DNA of 61,613 nt. It comes from Candidatus Contendibacter sp. (GTDB taxonomy: Bacteria; Pseudomonadota; Gammaproteobacteria; Competibacterales; Competibacteraceae). Numbering within the stretch: position 1 is the first letter of the stretch; every line of letters begins with the position of its first letter. The stretch is from positions 1 to 61,613 of the forward strand of contig JARSSP010000062.1 in assembly GCA_029624675.1 (NCBI GenBank), given 5' to 3'. Under the pieces are notes generated by a model, which searched no databases, was not told the origin of the DNA, and saw nothing but the letters and a program-made list of their open reading frames with translations. Shown here piece by piece: positions 47,015-56,482 of this stretch. The translations under genes and the position numbers were made by a program.

Positions 47015-47995
47015 TTACAATGATCTGGCGAGACGGAACCCCTGGAAGTAGGGGTCGCGGGGAGTCGGGTCGACCCTGTAGCGGTAGGCGGAACGCACCC
47101 ACACGGGAGAGTCGGTCCAGGAGCCGCCCCGCACTGTCATGGGGCCAGTCGTATCTTTTTTAGCGCATTTCTGCTCCGCGCCGCCATACTCCTGGTCATA
47201 CGCCGAGCAGGTCCATTCCCGCACGTTCCCCATCGTGTCGTACAGCCCCCATGGGTTGGGCTTGTACGAACCCACCGGTTGAGTTCCTACAAGGCCGTCG
47301 TCTTTCCTTGCCTCGCAGTCCGGCGGCAAGCCGTCGTTAAAGATCCCAGTGTAATTGGCTTGATCGGTGTTCACACAGCGGCCCGTCCAAAACGGCGTCG
47401 TCGTCCCCGCCCGCGCCGCATACTCCCATTCCGCTTCCGTCGGCAAGCGGTATTGTTTACCCGTTTGTTGGGAGAGCCACTCGGCGTAGGCCATCGCGTC
47501 GTTCCAACTGACATAGATAACCGGTCGCCGACCCCGGCCCCAGGTTTCGTCACTGGGTTTCTCGCACCCGGTCGCCGCGCAGAATCGGTCATACTCCTCG
47601 AACGTGACTTCGTATTGGCCCATGGCAAATCCGTCCACATGCACGCGGTGCGTGCGCTCGTCGGAGTTGCGCCCTAGTTCGTTCGCGGGCGAACCCATCT
47701 GGAAGTCGCCTCCTGAAATCACCACCATTGCTGGTCCCCGTGTCCCGTCGCGCAAGGTGTCCCGAAACACCTGACTCGGTGGTGGACGACTGCTCGCCGA
47801 CGGTGGCGGTTTCGCCGGCGCTCTCGGTTTCGGCGGCAGCTTCGGCGCCTGTTTCGCGGCCTCTTCCGCCGCCTTCCGCTCGTACTTCTTCATCAACTCC
47901 CGCACCGCGTTTGGGTCCGGTTCCTCGCCCGCGGCGATCCCCGGCAACCCCATACTTAGCAGCGTCAGCACCAGTAACCCATGGCGTTTTCGCAT
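47015..47995 (-). CDS. Exported FGE-sulfatase (SUMF1-like) domain protein
   Basis: A 326-residue protein with a signal peptide (MRKRHGLLVLTLLSMGLPGI), an Ala/Pro/Lys-rich linker and a formylglycine-generating-enzyme-like C-type-lectin fold (about 95-326). Signatures are ISGGDFQMGSPANELGRNSD, YRLPTEAEWEYAARAGTTTP, NPWGLYDTMGNVREW and VRGGSWTDSPVWVRSAYR ending in GFRLARSL. The paired active-site Cys of true FGE are not evident, so binding rather than catalysis is likely. Kinase 2 carries a related module by fusion. Confidence 0.88.
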   Translation of the reverse strand: MRKRHGLLVLTLLSMGLPGIAAGEEPDPNAVRELMKKYERKAAEEAAKQAPKLPPKPRAPAKPPPSASSRPPPSQVFRDTLRDGTRGPAMVVISGGDFQMGSPANELGRNSDERTHRVHVDGFAMGQYEVTFEEYDRFCAATGCEKPSDETWGRGRRPVIYVSWNDAMAYAEWLSQQTGKQYRLPTEAEWEYAARAGTTTPFWTGRCVNTDQANYTGIFNDGLPPDCEARKDDGLVGTQPVGSYKPNPWGLYDTMGNVREWTCSAYDQEYGGAEQKCAKKDTTGPMTVRGGSWTDSPVWVRSAYRYRVDPTPRDPYFQGFRLARSL

Positions 47996-48026
47996 CCTTC
48001 CTCTCCCTTTTGAATCTGTCGTGATC

Positions 48027-48634
48027 TCATCCACCTTCACCACACCAGCCGCTCCAGCCCGATGCAGACCACTGCGTGAGTGCGCAACTTGAGCGGACGG
48101 TGCTGTAAAACTCCCGGCAGTCGGTCTGCCGCTGTTCCTGGTCGCCGTAATCCGGTAGCACCTGCTCTTGCAGTCGCTCGACGTACAGTTTGTGAATCAC
48201 TTGGTTGGGGATGGTCAACACCAGCTTGCCCAAGGCGTCCCGCCCGGCCAGGGTCAGCACGCCGAAGTAGTAGAGCAGGGTATCAACGCCTCGGCCAGTT
48301 CCTCGGCGGTGAAGCCACACAGGTCGTGATACTCGTCAAGGTGGGTGATGTCCTTGGCGACGTTGTAGCCGCTGGTGATGTCGCTGAGCACCACCGGGGA
48401 AACGCCGGTCAGGAACACCCGGTCCAAACCCCGACCCTCCGCCCCTTCCTTGACCGCCTTGAAGTAGTTTTCCAGCGTGGACAGCCACAGGCTCTTGCCG
48501 AACCGGCGCGGGCGCAGGAACAGCAGTTGACTGCCGGTCTCTTCGAGCAGCGGAATCCGGTCGGTGCGGTCGACGTAGAAATAGCCTTCCTCCCAAATCT
48601 TGCGAAAGTCGGCAATGCCGTAGGGAAAGCGCAT
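48027..48634 (-). pseudogene. Degraded copy of AAA-ATPase/PD-(D/E)XK gene
   Basis: Homologous pieces of the intact gene at 51271-53055: the start MRFPYGIADFRKIWEEGYFY and FLRPRRFGKSLWLSTLENY, then a jump of about 150 residues to GLDRVFLTGVSPVVLSD, a second jump to YYFGVLTLAGRDALGKLVL, and finally the C-terminal THAVVCIGLERLV in another frame. At least three deletions and frame changes are visible, so it is dead. The high identity of the pieces indicates a recent duplication. Confidence 0.88.
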
Positions 48635-48661
48635 GGTCAGCGCCTCGCGGGGAACGTCGCC

Positions 48662-49102
48662 TTAAGGGAGGTAAATCCCAAAACCGCGGAGTGATTCCAT
48701 AACGTCCGCATACGACTTGATCAATTGTTCCCGTTCCGCATAGCGGAGCAGATCGCTGGTAAAGCTGCATGTAAAACCCAAGGATCGCGCTTCGTTGCGG
48801 GCTTTTCTATCGTCGATCAACAAAAGATCGGCTTTTTTCTCAATGGCTAAATTGAGAACGCCACGCTCTCCGTTACCCAGATTTCTTGAAAAAGGATGAT
48901 TGATTTTTGGCTATTCTACTTGAATAAAATCATTTGTTGCTATCAGGATACCCTGTTTTTGCAAGGTAATCGGACAGTCGGTGACCGTTTCTCGATAGAC
49001 ACTGCTTGGGATGAGTAACCCGCCAAACAATGCTTTCAGGATTCCTAGGCATTGCGCTTGACTTAACGCAACAAGAGGGCTGGCATTGGCAATCACGATC
49101 AT
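48662..49102 (-). pseudogene. DUF3368 PIN-domain toxin interrupted by an in-frame TAG
   Basis: The frame starts MIVIANASPLVALSQAQCLG and LIPSSVYRETV, reaches a TAG at 48911-48913 (codon 64) and then continues in the same frame with LGNGERGVLNLAIEKKADLL, LIDDRKARNEARSLG and ends at TAA 48662-48664. Both halves look like one DUF3368 nuclease, including the acidic LLLIDDRKAR motif. So a single nonsense change separates the parts. The ATG overlaps the antitoxin stop (ATGA). Confidence 0.8.
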
Positions 49103-49374
49103 GCGCGATGCTCGTCCATCCAAGTTTCAAATTGCCGGTAGCTATCCGTTATTTCTCGTGGCGACGCATTGATAAAAAACAGCCCCTTCTTCCCCAGCAG
49201 CATAAAAAAATCGTGGTAACTCAAGCCAAGCAATTCAGCCGCTCGACTCAGGCTGATGGTTCCGCTTTGCCGCATTTCGATGATGAAATCTTCGTACAAA
49301 ATGCGGCGAACTTCTTCCAAGCTATTAAAACTTCCGATCAATTCATCAGGAATTTCAATAGTCACGGCTGTCAT
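49099..49374 (-). CDS. UPF0175 family antitoxin
   Basis: A 91-residue UPF0175 protein, usual partner of DUF3368 toxins. MTAVTIEIPDELIGSFNSLE is the swapped-strand N-terminus and TISLSRAAELLGLSYHDFFM is the helix-turn-helix part that would bind the operator. An AGGAGG site precedes the ATG at 49374. The start lies inside the end of the kinase 2/FGE frame. With the toxin broken, this may be an orphan antitoxin. Confidence 0.88.
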   Translation of the reverse strand: MTAVTIEIPDELIGSFNSLEEVRRILYEDFIIEMRQSGTISLSRAAELLGLSYHDFFMLLGKKGLFFINASPREITDSYRQFETWMDEHRA

Positions 49375-51219
49375 GCTTATTCCTCCTGTAAAGTTCATAA
49401 ATAGGTGTAATATTTTCGTCAGCCGATTTCTTTAGCAAAGATCTGGCGAGGCGGAAACCGATGGTGGAAGGGATTATGGAATTGCGGCGGAGAAACTCGA
49501 TGGAGCCGGAATGTATTTTCCCGAAATCATTGTTCCAACTGCCACCCTGTACCACAGCATGATTAGAATTTGAAATCCTTACTATCGTAGACCAAAGTCT
49601 TGGCATGGATCCGACGGTTCCAAATTTTTTTGTATGGTTATTTCCCATATATTACCGTGTACCTGATACAAACCCCAAGGATTGGGTTTGAAGTTGTTTA
49701 CTGGCACAGTCTTTCCATAGTTATTATCGAAATTTGCTTGCTCAGACGCAATTTGATTTCCCCACCAAAATGCTGTCTTCGTCCCCGCTCTCGCCGCATA
49801 TTCCCACTCTGTGTCATCCGGCAATCTATAGCGTTGGCCTGTTTCTTGGGATAACCAATCGATATACGCATCCACGTCATCTAAACTCACATTGATTGCT
49901 GGCCGCATCTCTCGACCCCAACCTGCATCGTCCGGTTTTTCCCGTCCTGTTGCGTCGCAAAATCGGTCGTATTCGGCAAACGTCACCGCGTACTGCCCGA
50001 TTGCAAAACTGCCTACCTTGCACTCCTCCTGCGCCGGATCCCTTCTTCCCTTTACCTCGAATTCAATCAGAACTGTTCCTGCTGGAATTACAATCATCGC
50101 CGGTCCCTCCGTTCCATCGCGCAAACGGTCCCGGAAAACTTGGAACGGTGCAGGTTCGGGCGGAGGTTGCGTCAGTGGCGGCGGGGGCAGCGGTTCGGGA
50201 TCGGGGAACAGCACCGTGCCCGCCGCCAGCCGCTGGCGAATCTCGGTCACGCTTTGGGGTCGCTTCTCAGGGTCGATTTCCAGGCAGGCCCGGATCACTT
50301 GCGCCAGAGTAGAGTCTACACTCGGCGGCAACGACAAGGGTTTTGGCGGCTGTTTCGCGTGACGCTGGATGGCGCCCGGCGGCGAAAGCCCCGTCAACGC
50401 CGTGTACAGCGAGGCACCCAAGGTGTAGAAATCCGTCGCCGGTGTGATGTGTCGGCCGTAGTAACCCAGTTGCTCCGGCGCGGCAAAGTCGAGCGTCCCT
50501 GCCAAGATGGATGCCTTGGCAATTCCAAGTCGCGCCAAGCCGAAGTCCAGCACTTTGAGCCGTTCGACTTGCTCCCCCTCCAAAAACAGGTTGTTCGGCG
50601 TCAGGTCCCGATGAATCACTGGCGGAGCGTGGCCGTGCAGCACTTCCAACCCTTCCAAGGCAGCGTACAGCAGGCGCGACACATCTTCCGGCGGCAGCGC
50701 GCGCGCCGCTTTCAACAATCCGCCCTGGTCATCCCACAAACCACCGAGGTGCTCGCTCAAAGTGTGCCCCGTCAGCCGTTCCATGATCAGATAGATCGTG
50801 TTGTTTTCTTCGATGCTATCGTCGATCTGCACCAGACGCGGCTGCCTGAATTGGGCTAGGATCTCGGCTTCAAGCAAAAACCTTTTCTTCTGGGTTTCAA
50901 ACGCGGCTGCCTGTTCCTTAGGCACGGTAACCTCGACTCCTTGGCGCGAGGCTTCCAAGGCACGCGGCAATCTAGGGAAAAACTCTTTAACGGCAACCTT
51001 TCGTTTCAACCCCTTGGCAACAAATCCAGCGTAGACCACAGCAAAGCCACCTCGGCCCAGCACTCGCCCTACCCGGTATTTGCCTCCGGCCAGCGTCGTG
51101 AACAGCGGGAGAATTTCGTTGGTTTCCAGGTAGCTCGCGGCGTCGAACCCGCAGTGGGAACAACGCGGCGCCGGGGCCGGTTCCTGGAAGCAGTTCGGGC
51201 AGTGCGTGGCGCGGTCCAT
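49355..51219 (-). pseudogene. Kinase 2: zinc-ribbon Ser/Thr kinase fused to FGE-sulfatase domain, frameshifted
   Basis: The N-terminus is a zinc ribbon (CPNCF, CSHCGFD), followed by a kinase domain with GRGGFAVVYAG, VAVKEFF, HRDLTPNNLF, DFGLAR and FAAPEQLG, a Pro-rich linker, then an FGE-sulfatase module (about 365-540) reaching NPWGLYQVHGNIWE. The frame then breaks at a run of seven A (49625-49631, read on the minus strand) and stops; the next frame holds the missing end, VVQGGSWNNDF to GFRLARSLL. One extra A would restore the whole protein. It could be a true mutation, a sequencing error or phase variation. Confidence 0.82.
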
Positions 51220-51270
51220 GGGAGCGTTCTCTCTTCGTGATGCGTGGCGCGAAGAGGTAAGAATAGCCGT

Positions 51271-53055
51271 TCACTGCGTCAGGTTGGTAACAAAAACCAG
51301 CCGTTCCAGCCCGATACACACCACCGCGTGGGTATGCAGCTTGAGCAGGCCGCCGGCGCGTTCCAATTCCTCTCGATAGGCGGTTAGTTGCGTTTCCGCC
51401 TCCCGCAAGGCGTCCGCCACCGCCGGCAGGGTCCGCAATTCCTCCCGTGTCGCAGTCGCCAGTTCGGCGCCGGTCAGCCCGACCACCTTGAGACTCACCG
51501 CCTTGAATTCGAGCAGATGATCGAGCAGGGCGTACTGGCGCATGTCCGGCCGCACCCGCAGCAGCAGGTCGCCATAGCCCCGTCCCAGCGCCGGCTCCGA
51601 GTCCATCCGGTAGAACGCATCGTTGAACAGCGTGACCAGAAAGGCGGTCTTGACCACCAGTTCGTTGCTCCAACGCAGGTCGCGGTTGTCGAAAACTTTG
51701 AAATAGCGTTGCTCAAGGAAGTCGCACAACGGACCCAGATCGCCGGTGGCGTAGAACCGTTCGACCACCCGCTGTCGCTGTTCCTGGTCGCCGTAATCCG
51801 GCAACACCTGCTCTTGCAGCCGTTCCACATACAGCTTGCGAATCACTTGGTTGGGAATGGTCAACACTAGCTTGCCCAGGACATCCCGCCCGGCCAGGGT
51901 GAGCACGCCAAAGTAGTACAGTAACGAGGCGAGAAAAGCGGGATCGCGCGGCGCGGTGAGCATGTCGCGCACCCCAAAGCGATTGACCAGTTGGGCCACG
52001 GTCAGTGGTTCGCGCTCGTTCAGCGCGGCGTTGACCAGCGATTCGCCGTGCGGCAACCGAGCGACGTACTGAATCCGGTTGCGGTCCATCGCCAAGTTAT
52101 CGTCGAGCAACCGGGAGGGATAAACGCCATGTCGTCCCAGATACTTGAGAAAGTACAGCGCCAGGGTCGGGTTGTAGATCCGCTCGTCTCGCTGGGACGA
52201 AAACCGATAGCCATTGTAGAAATCGCGCATCAGGTCTAGGGCAATTGCGGTTTGATCGGCCTCAAGCCGCCGCGCTGTCGCCATCGCTTCCAGGGCGGCG
52301 TGCAGTTCGGTTTCGGTAAAACCGCATAGATCGTGATAATCCGGATCATTGCTCAAATCTTCCGCCACGTTGTAGCCGCTGGTCATATCGCTCAGCACCA
52401 CCGGGGAGACGCCGGTCAGGAATACCCGGTCGATCCCGCTGCCGCTGGCTCCGCTCTTGATCACCTTGAACAGGGTCTTGATGATCCCTTCGCCTTCCAC
52501 CAGTTCTTCGTAGCGACCCGCGCCACGCAGGGGGTTGATCATCACCTCGTTGGCGAAGTTGTCGTATTCGTCCACCAGCAGGTAGAGTTTGTGGGGCGTT
52601 TGGGATACCGCGCTGAGCAGCGATTGCAGAGAAGCCAGACCATCGTCCGGGTTGACCTCCACTCGCCCGTCCAGCCAGTCGCCGTAGCGGGTGATGGCGT
52701 CCTTGATGCGGACATTGAGGTGATTGAACAGGGAACGCCGGATCGCGTTCAAATTGCCGCCAGGATCGACCGCCGAAAAATCCCAGCGCATCACGAAGTA
52801 GCGGTTGTGTAGCGGCGTCGGGTTGTGGCCGATCTTCAATCCGCCAAACAACCGCCCGAAGTCGCCCGCCCGCGCCAGGTCGTAGTAGTTTTCCAGCGTG
52901 GACAGCCACAGGCTCTTGCCGAACCGGCGCGGACGCAGGAACAGCAGTTGGCTCCCCGCGTCCTCGATGAGTGGAATCCGGTCGGTGCGGTCGACGTAGA
53001 AATAACCTTCTTCCCGAATCTTGCGAAAATCGGCAATACCATAGGGAAAGCGCAT
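51271..53055 (-). CDS. AAA-ATPase-like protein with C-terminal PD-(D/E)XK nuclease domain
   Basis: A 594-residue protein of the PF09820/PF08011 type. The N-terminal ATPase part has FLRPRRFGKSLWLSTLEN (Walker A-like) and LYLLVDEYDNFANEV (Walker B-like); the C-terminal part has LLRVRPDMRQYALLDHLLEF and K, a PD-(D/E)XK nuclease signature. The family is abundant in some bacteria but its role is unknown. The start at 53055 is preferred over 53064 because the degraded copy at 48634 conserves only this Met. Confidence 0.92.
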   Translation of the reverse strand: MRFPYGIADFRKIREEGYFYVDRTDRIPLIEDAGSQLLFLRPRRFGKSLWLSTLENYYDLARAGDFGRLFGGLKIGHNPTPLHNRYFVMRWDFSAVDPGGNLNAIRRSLFNHLNVRIKDAITRYGDWLDGRVEVNPDDGLASLQSLLSAVSQTPHKLYLLVDEYDNFANEVMINPLRGAGRYEELVEGEGIIKTLFKVIKSGASGSGIDRVFLTGVSPVVLSDMTSGYNVAEDLSNDPDYHDLCGFTETELHAALEAMATARRLEADQTAIALDLMRDFYNGYRFSSQRDERIYNPTLALYFLKYLGRHGVYPSRLLDDNLAMDRNRIQYVARLPHGESLVNAALNEREPLTVAQLVNRFGVRDMLTAPRDPAFLASLLYYFGVLTLAGRDVLGKLVLTIPNQVIRKLYVERLQEQVLPDYGDQEQRQRVVERFYATGDLGPLCDFLEQRYFKVFDNRDLRWSNELVVKTAFLVTLFNDAFYRMDSEPALGRGYGDLLLRVRPDMRQYALLDHLLEFKAVSLKVVGLTGAELATATREELRTLPAVADALREAETQLTAYREELERAGGLLKLHTHAVVCIGLERLVFVTNLTQ

Positions 53056-53064
53056 GGTCAGCAT

Positions 53065-53321
53065 CTCGCGGTTTTCTTCTCGTTCCCACGCTCCGGTGTG
53101 GGAATGCCGTCAAGCCGCTCCAGCGGCCCGCGTTAAATCGGTCCGGTCAGGACGCTGGAGCGTGGGAGCCAGGTCAGGGTTACGGCTGTCATATTGACTC
53201 CTCCTCATACTTTAGAGCCTATACAAAATCATGGTCAGCGCCTCGAAGGAGTCGCCCCTGTAGATAACTCCCCCCAAAAATCGCCCGCGCTTCGCGCGGG
53301 GATAAAGTGAAAATAAATCAG
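53065..53321. other. Mosaic intergenic region with leader fragments and REP-like palindromes
   Basis: GCTGGAGCGTGGGAGCCAG (about 53151-53173) repeats the palindrome at 7221-7240. Next to it, read on the minus strand, MTAVT after an AGGAGG-like site copies the start of the UPF0175 antitoxin. CATGGTCAGCGCCTCG at about 53231 copies the leader of the degraded ATPase gene (48632). These look like leftovers of earlier gene copies. Confidence 0.6.
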
Positions 53322-54827
53322 TTAATTATGAATACTTGAAAATATAGAACGCCACTTTTTTACGATGCCGTATATGAAGAAAAGAATATCCTCAATAAAA
53401 GATTTTTTAGTAGGATTTAGTGCCGAGATAATAGCGTTCCATTCTCCTTCAGAAAGCATGTTCGGTATTTCTATGAACCTAATTTTCTCCTTGCCGCAGC
53501 GAATAGTGATTACCCGACGTCCGCGTCCGTCTTCATCGAGTTTTGCTTGAACATCGGATAATGGGGCCTCAAATCTATCGCCCTTCTTGCGCAAAACCTT
53601 TAGAATACCATTCGCTATGGTTATTTCGTCGAGAAGCCAACTCGATGGGATGAACCAGTAAGCTTGTAGGAACTTCTGAAAGAAGTTTAGCTCTCGGGTT
53701 TTGTAATGCATATTTGATACACCGTGCGGTTCGTGCGGCCCTCCAAGTTGGTGATTCATGTGGTGGCCGAGGAACTGGAGCGGCGGTTCGGGTTCCGGTT
53801 TCAGCGGCGGGATGATCGTGCTCGCCGCGAGCCGCTGGCGAATCTCGGCGACGCTCTTTGGGCGTTGTTGGGGACTGAGTTCCAGGCAGGCCCGAATCAC
53901 TTGCGCCGGGGTGGGATCGACGTTGGGGAGTAGGGGCAGGGATTGCGGCGGTTGTTGGGCGCAGCGTTGCCGGGCGTTCGGCGGCGCCACGCCGGCCAGG
54001 GCGGTGTACAGCGTCGCCCCCAACGCGTAGAAGTCGGTGGCCGGGGTGATGGCGCCGGGGTAGAGGCCGAGCTGTTCCGGGGCGGCAAAGCCGGGGTTGC
54101 CGACCCGCACGGCGAGGCTGACGGCGCTTTGGGTCCGTTCGCCCAGCCGCGCGAGGCCGAAGTCGAGTACCTTGAGCCCGTCGATCCGGTCGCCGACCAG
54201 GAACAAGTTGTGCGGGGTGAGGTCGCGGTGCAGTACCGGTGGGATGTGGCCGTGCAGGGCGTCCAACGCCTCCAGCGCGGCGTGCAGCAGGCGTTGGCCG
54301 TCCTCTGGCGACAGCGCCCGCCCCGCCGCCAGTTGGTCTCCGCGCTCTTGCAGCCCGCCCAGGTGCTCGCTCAGGGTCTGGCCCTCCAGCCGTTCCATGA
54401 TCAGGTAGACGGTGTTGTTTTCTTCGACGATGTCGTGCACTTGCACGATCCTGGAGTGGCTGAATTGGGCCAGTAACTCCGCTTCCCGCAGAAACTGCTC
54501 CTTCCAGTTGGCGAAGGCGTCTTGGTAGCGTGGGCGGGCGGTGACAGTGATTCCTTGCCGCTGGGCCAGCGGGTTGTCGACGGCGGGGAAGAATTCTTTG
54601 ATCGCGACCGGCCGTTTCAGCCGTTGCGCGAGCCCGGCATACACGACCCCAAATCCGCCTTCGCCCATCACTCGCCCTACCCGATACTTACCTCCGGCCA
54701 GTGCCGTGAACAGCGGGAGGATCTCATTGGTTTCCAGATAGCTCGCGGCGTCGAAGCCGCAGTGCCGGCAGCACGGCGTCGGGGCCGGTTCTCGAAAGCA
54801 ATTCGGGCAGTGCGTGGCGCGGTCCAT
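53322..54827 (-). CDS. Zinc-ribbon Ser/Thr protein kinase 3
   Basis: An intact Hanks-type kinase of 501 residues. The N-terminus is a zinc ribbon (CPNCF, CRHCGFD). The kinase domain (about 45-320) shows GEGGFGVVYAG, VAIKEFF, HRDLTPHNLF, DFGLAR and FAAPEQLG and ends RPKSVAEIRQRLAAS. A linker and an unknown C-terminal domain (about 375-501) follow, with WFIPSSWLLDEITIANGILK and a Lys/Ile-rich end; its lower GC suggests a different origin from the kinase part. No membrane helix separates the domains, so it is probably cytoplasmic. Confidence 0.9.
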   Translation of the reverse strand: MDRATHCPNCFREPAPTPCCRHCGFDAASYLETNEILPLFTALAGGKYRVGRVMGEGGFGVVYAGLAQRLKRPVAIKEFFPAVDNPLAQRQGITVTARPRYQDAFANWKEQFLREAELLAQFSHSRIVQVHDIVEENNTVYLIMERLEGQTLSEHLGGLQERGDQLAAGRALSPEDGQRLLHAALEALDALHGHIPPVLHRDLTPHNLFLVGDRIDGLKVLDFGLARLGERTQSAVSLAVRVGNPGFAAPEQLGLYPGAITPATDFYALGATLYTALAGVAPPNARQRCAQQPPQSLPLLPNVDPTPAQVIRACLELSPQQRPKSVAEIRQRLAASTIIPPLKPEPEPPLQFLGHHMNHQLGGPHEPHGVSNMHYKTRELNFFQKFLQAYWFIPSSWLLDEITIANGILKVLRKKGDRFEAPLSDVQAKLDEDGRGRRVITIRCGKEKIRFIEIPNMLSEGEWNAIISALNPTKKSFIEDILFFIYGIVKKWRSIFSSIHN

Positions 54828-54903
54828 GGGAATGTCCAGTCAGCGTGTTCGAAATCCAAGGGTAACGTAATAATAACACTGCCTTTGGAATCGCGAGTTT
54901 TTG

Positions 54904-56355
54904 CTAACCGATTCCCAGCCAGCGCAAATCCAGATGCGCTTCAATCGCATCCGCTAGCCGGTTGATGCCCTCCTCGCGCAATTGCCGGTAATCCGGCGTC
55001 TCCCGTACCGCCAGACCGGCCCAGCGCAACAGCGCGTCGCGGGCCGGCGCGGCGTCGAACAGCCCATGCAAATAGGTGCCGAGCAGTTGCCCGTCGTCGG
55101 ACAGGGCGCCGTCCGGGCGACCGCCGGTCAGCCGGGCGGCGGGATGCGCCAGCGCCGGGCCGGTGCTGACGCCGACGTGGATTTCGTAGCCGGTCACGAA
55201 GGCATCGTCGAGCGATAACCGGCCTTCGATCCGATGCAGTTGTTTTTCCGGCTCCAGCGTGGTTTCAAAGTCCAGGAAACCGAGACCGGGACTACTGCCC
55301 GGTTCGCCTTCCAGACCATCGGGATCGTGAACCCAACGCCCGAGCATTTGAAAGCCGCCACAGATGCCGATGACTTTGCCGCCGTAGCGCAAATGGTGAT
55401 GAATGTCTTTGTCCCAACCCTGTTCGCGTAATCTTTTCAAGTCGCCGCGCGTGCTTTTGCTGCCGGGCAGAATGATGAGATCGGCGGGCGGCATCGCCTC
55501 ACCCGCGCGCACCCAACGCACCTCGACCTGTGGATGCAGCCGCAAGGGATCGAGATCGGTGTGGTTGCTGATCCGCGCCAGCACCGGCACCACAACCCGC
55601 AACCGTTCCGTATCCTTGGCGACGCCGGGTTCGCGGGGCAGGGCGTCCTCGGCTTCCAGGTGCAGTCCTTGCAGGTAAGGCAGCACGCCCAATACCGGCT
55701 TGCCGGTTTCCTGGGTCAGCCAGTCCAGCCCCGGCGTCAGCAGGCTCACGTCACCCCGGAAACGGTTGATGATCAGCCCCGTGATCCGTGCCCGTTCGCT
55801 GGGTGAGAGTAAAGCCAGCGTGCCGTACAGATGGGCGAACACGCCGCCCCGGTCGATATCGCCGACCAGCCACACCGGACAGTCCACTGCCTCGGCAAAG
55901 CCCATGTTGGCGATGTCCTTGTCGCGCAGATTGATTTCGGCCGGGCTGCCCGCGCCTTCCACCAGCACCACATCGTAGGCGGCGCGCAGTCGCTCGTAGG
56001 ATTCCAGCACCGCTCGCATCGCCACCGGCTTGTAGTCGTGATAGGCCCGAGCGTCCATGTTGGTCAGCGCCTTGCCGTGGATGATGACCTGGGCGCCGAT
56101 GTCGGTGTTGGGCTTGAGCAGCACCGGGTTCATGTCGATGCGCGGCTCCAGAAACGCGGCTTGCGCCTGCACCGCCTGGGCGCGGCCGATTTCGCCGCCG
56201 TCCACCGTGACCGCGCTGTTGAGGGCCATGTTCTGCGGCTTGAACGGAACCACGCGCACGCCGCGCCGCGCCAGCAGCCGGCACAGGCCGGCGACCATGA
56301 CGCTTTTGCCGGCGTCGGAAGTGGTGCCCTGGATCATGAGGGTTTTGGGATTCAT
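54904..56355 (-). CDS. cobQ: Cobyric acid synthase CobQ
   Basis: Amidates four side chains of adenosylcobyrinic acid a,c-diamide with glutamine in B12 synthesis. The 483 residues start with the DRTGG-type P-loop [20 protein letters not shown], then [20 protein letters not shown] and [20 protein letters not shown]. The glutaminase half has the nucleophile in [12 protein letters not shown] and the His in [10 protein letters not shown]. It diverges from cbiB across 127 bases. Confidence 0.97.
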   Translation of the reverse strand: MNPKTLMIQGTTSDAGKSVMVAGLCRLLARRGVRVVPFKPQNMALNSAVTVDGGEIGRAQAVQAQAAFLEPRIDMNPVLLKPNTDIGAQVIIHGKALTNMDARAYHDYKPVAMRAVLESYERLRAAYDVVLVEGAGSPAEINLRDKDIANMGFAEAVDCPVWLVGDIDRGGVFAHLYGTLALLSPSERARITGLIINRFRGDVSLLTPGLDWLTQETGKPVLGVLPYLQGLHLEAEDALPREPGVAKDTERLRVVVPVLARISNHTDLDPLRLHPQVEVRWVRAGEAMPPADLIILPGSKSTRGDLKRLREQGWDKDIHHHLRYGGKVIGICGGFQMLGRWVHDPDGLEGEPGSSPGLGFLDFETTLEPEKQLHRIEGRLSLDDAFVTGYEIHVGVSTGPALAHPAARLTGGRPDGALSDDGQLLGTYLHGLFDAAPARDALLRWAGLAVRETPDYRQLREEGINRLADAIEAHLDLRWLGIG

Positions 56356-56482
56356 GGCGGGATTTTGACTGAATCGCTCGGTTTTTGGCTACACTAGCGC
56401 CCTCCGTGATCCCGGATAACACAAGGCCATTGAAAAAGAACCCTCACCCCCAGTCCCTCCCCCCAAGGGCGAGGGGGGGCTT

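Noticed and set aside
44305..47995. A diversity-generating retroelement: reverse transcriptase close to FGE-sulfatase (C-type lectin) domains, the common variable targets
   Set aside because: The reverse transcriptase has a group II maturase domain, GGPLSP in motif 4, and a domain V/VI ending. I found no template repeat with adenine-specific differences matching the GGSW-to-GFRLA regions.
56356..56482. A cobalamin riboswitch upstream of cbiB or cobQ
   Set aside because: No B12-box-like sequence (GCCACTG) is present; only a G/C-rich imperfect inverted repeat is seen.
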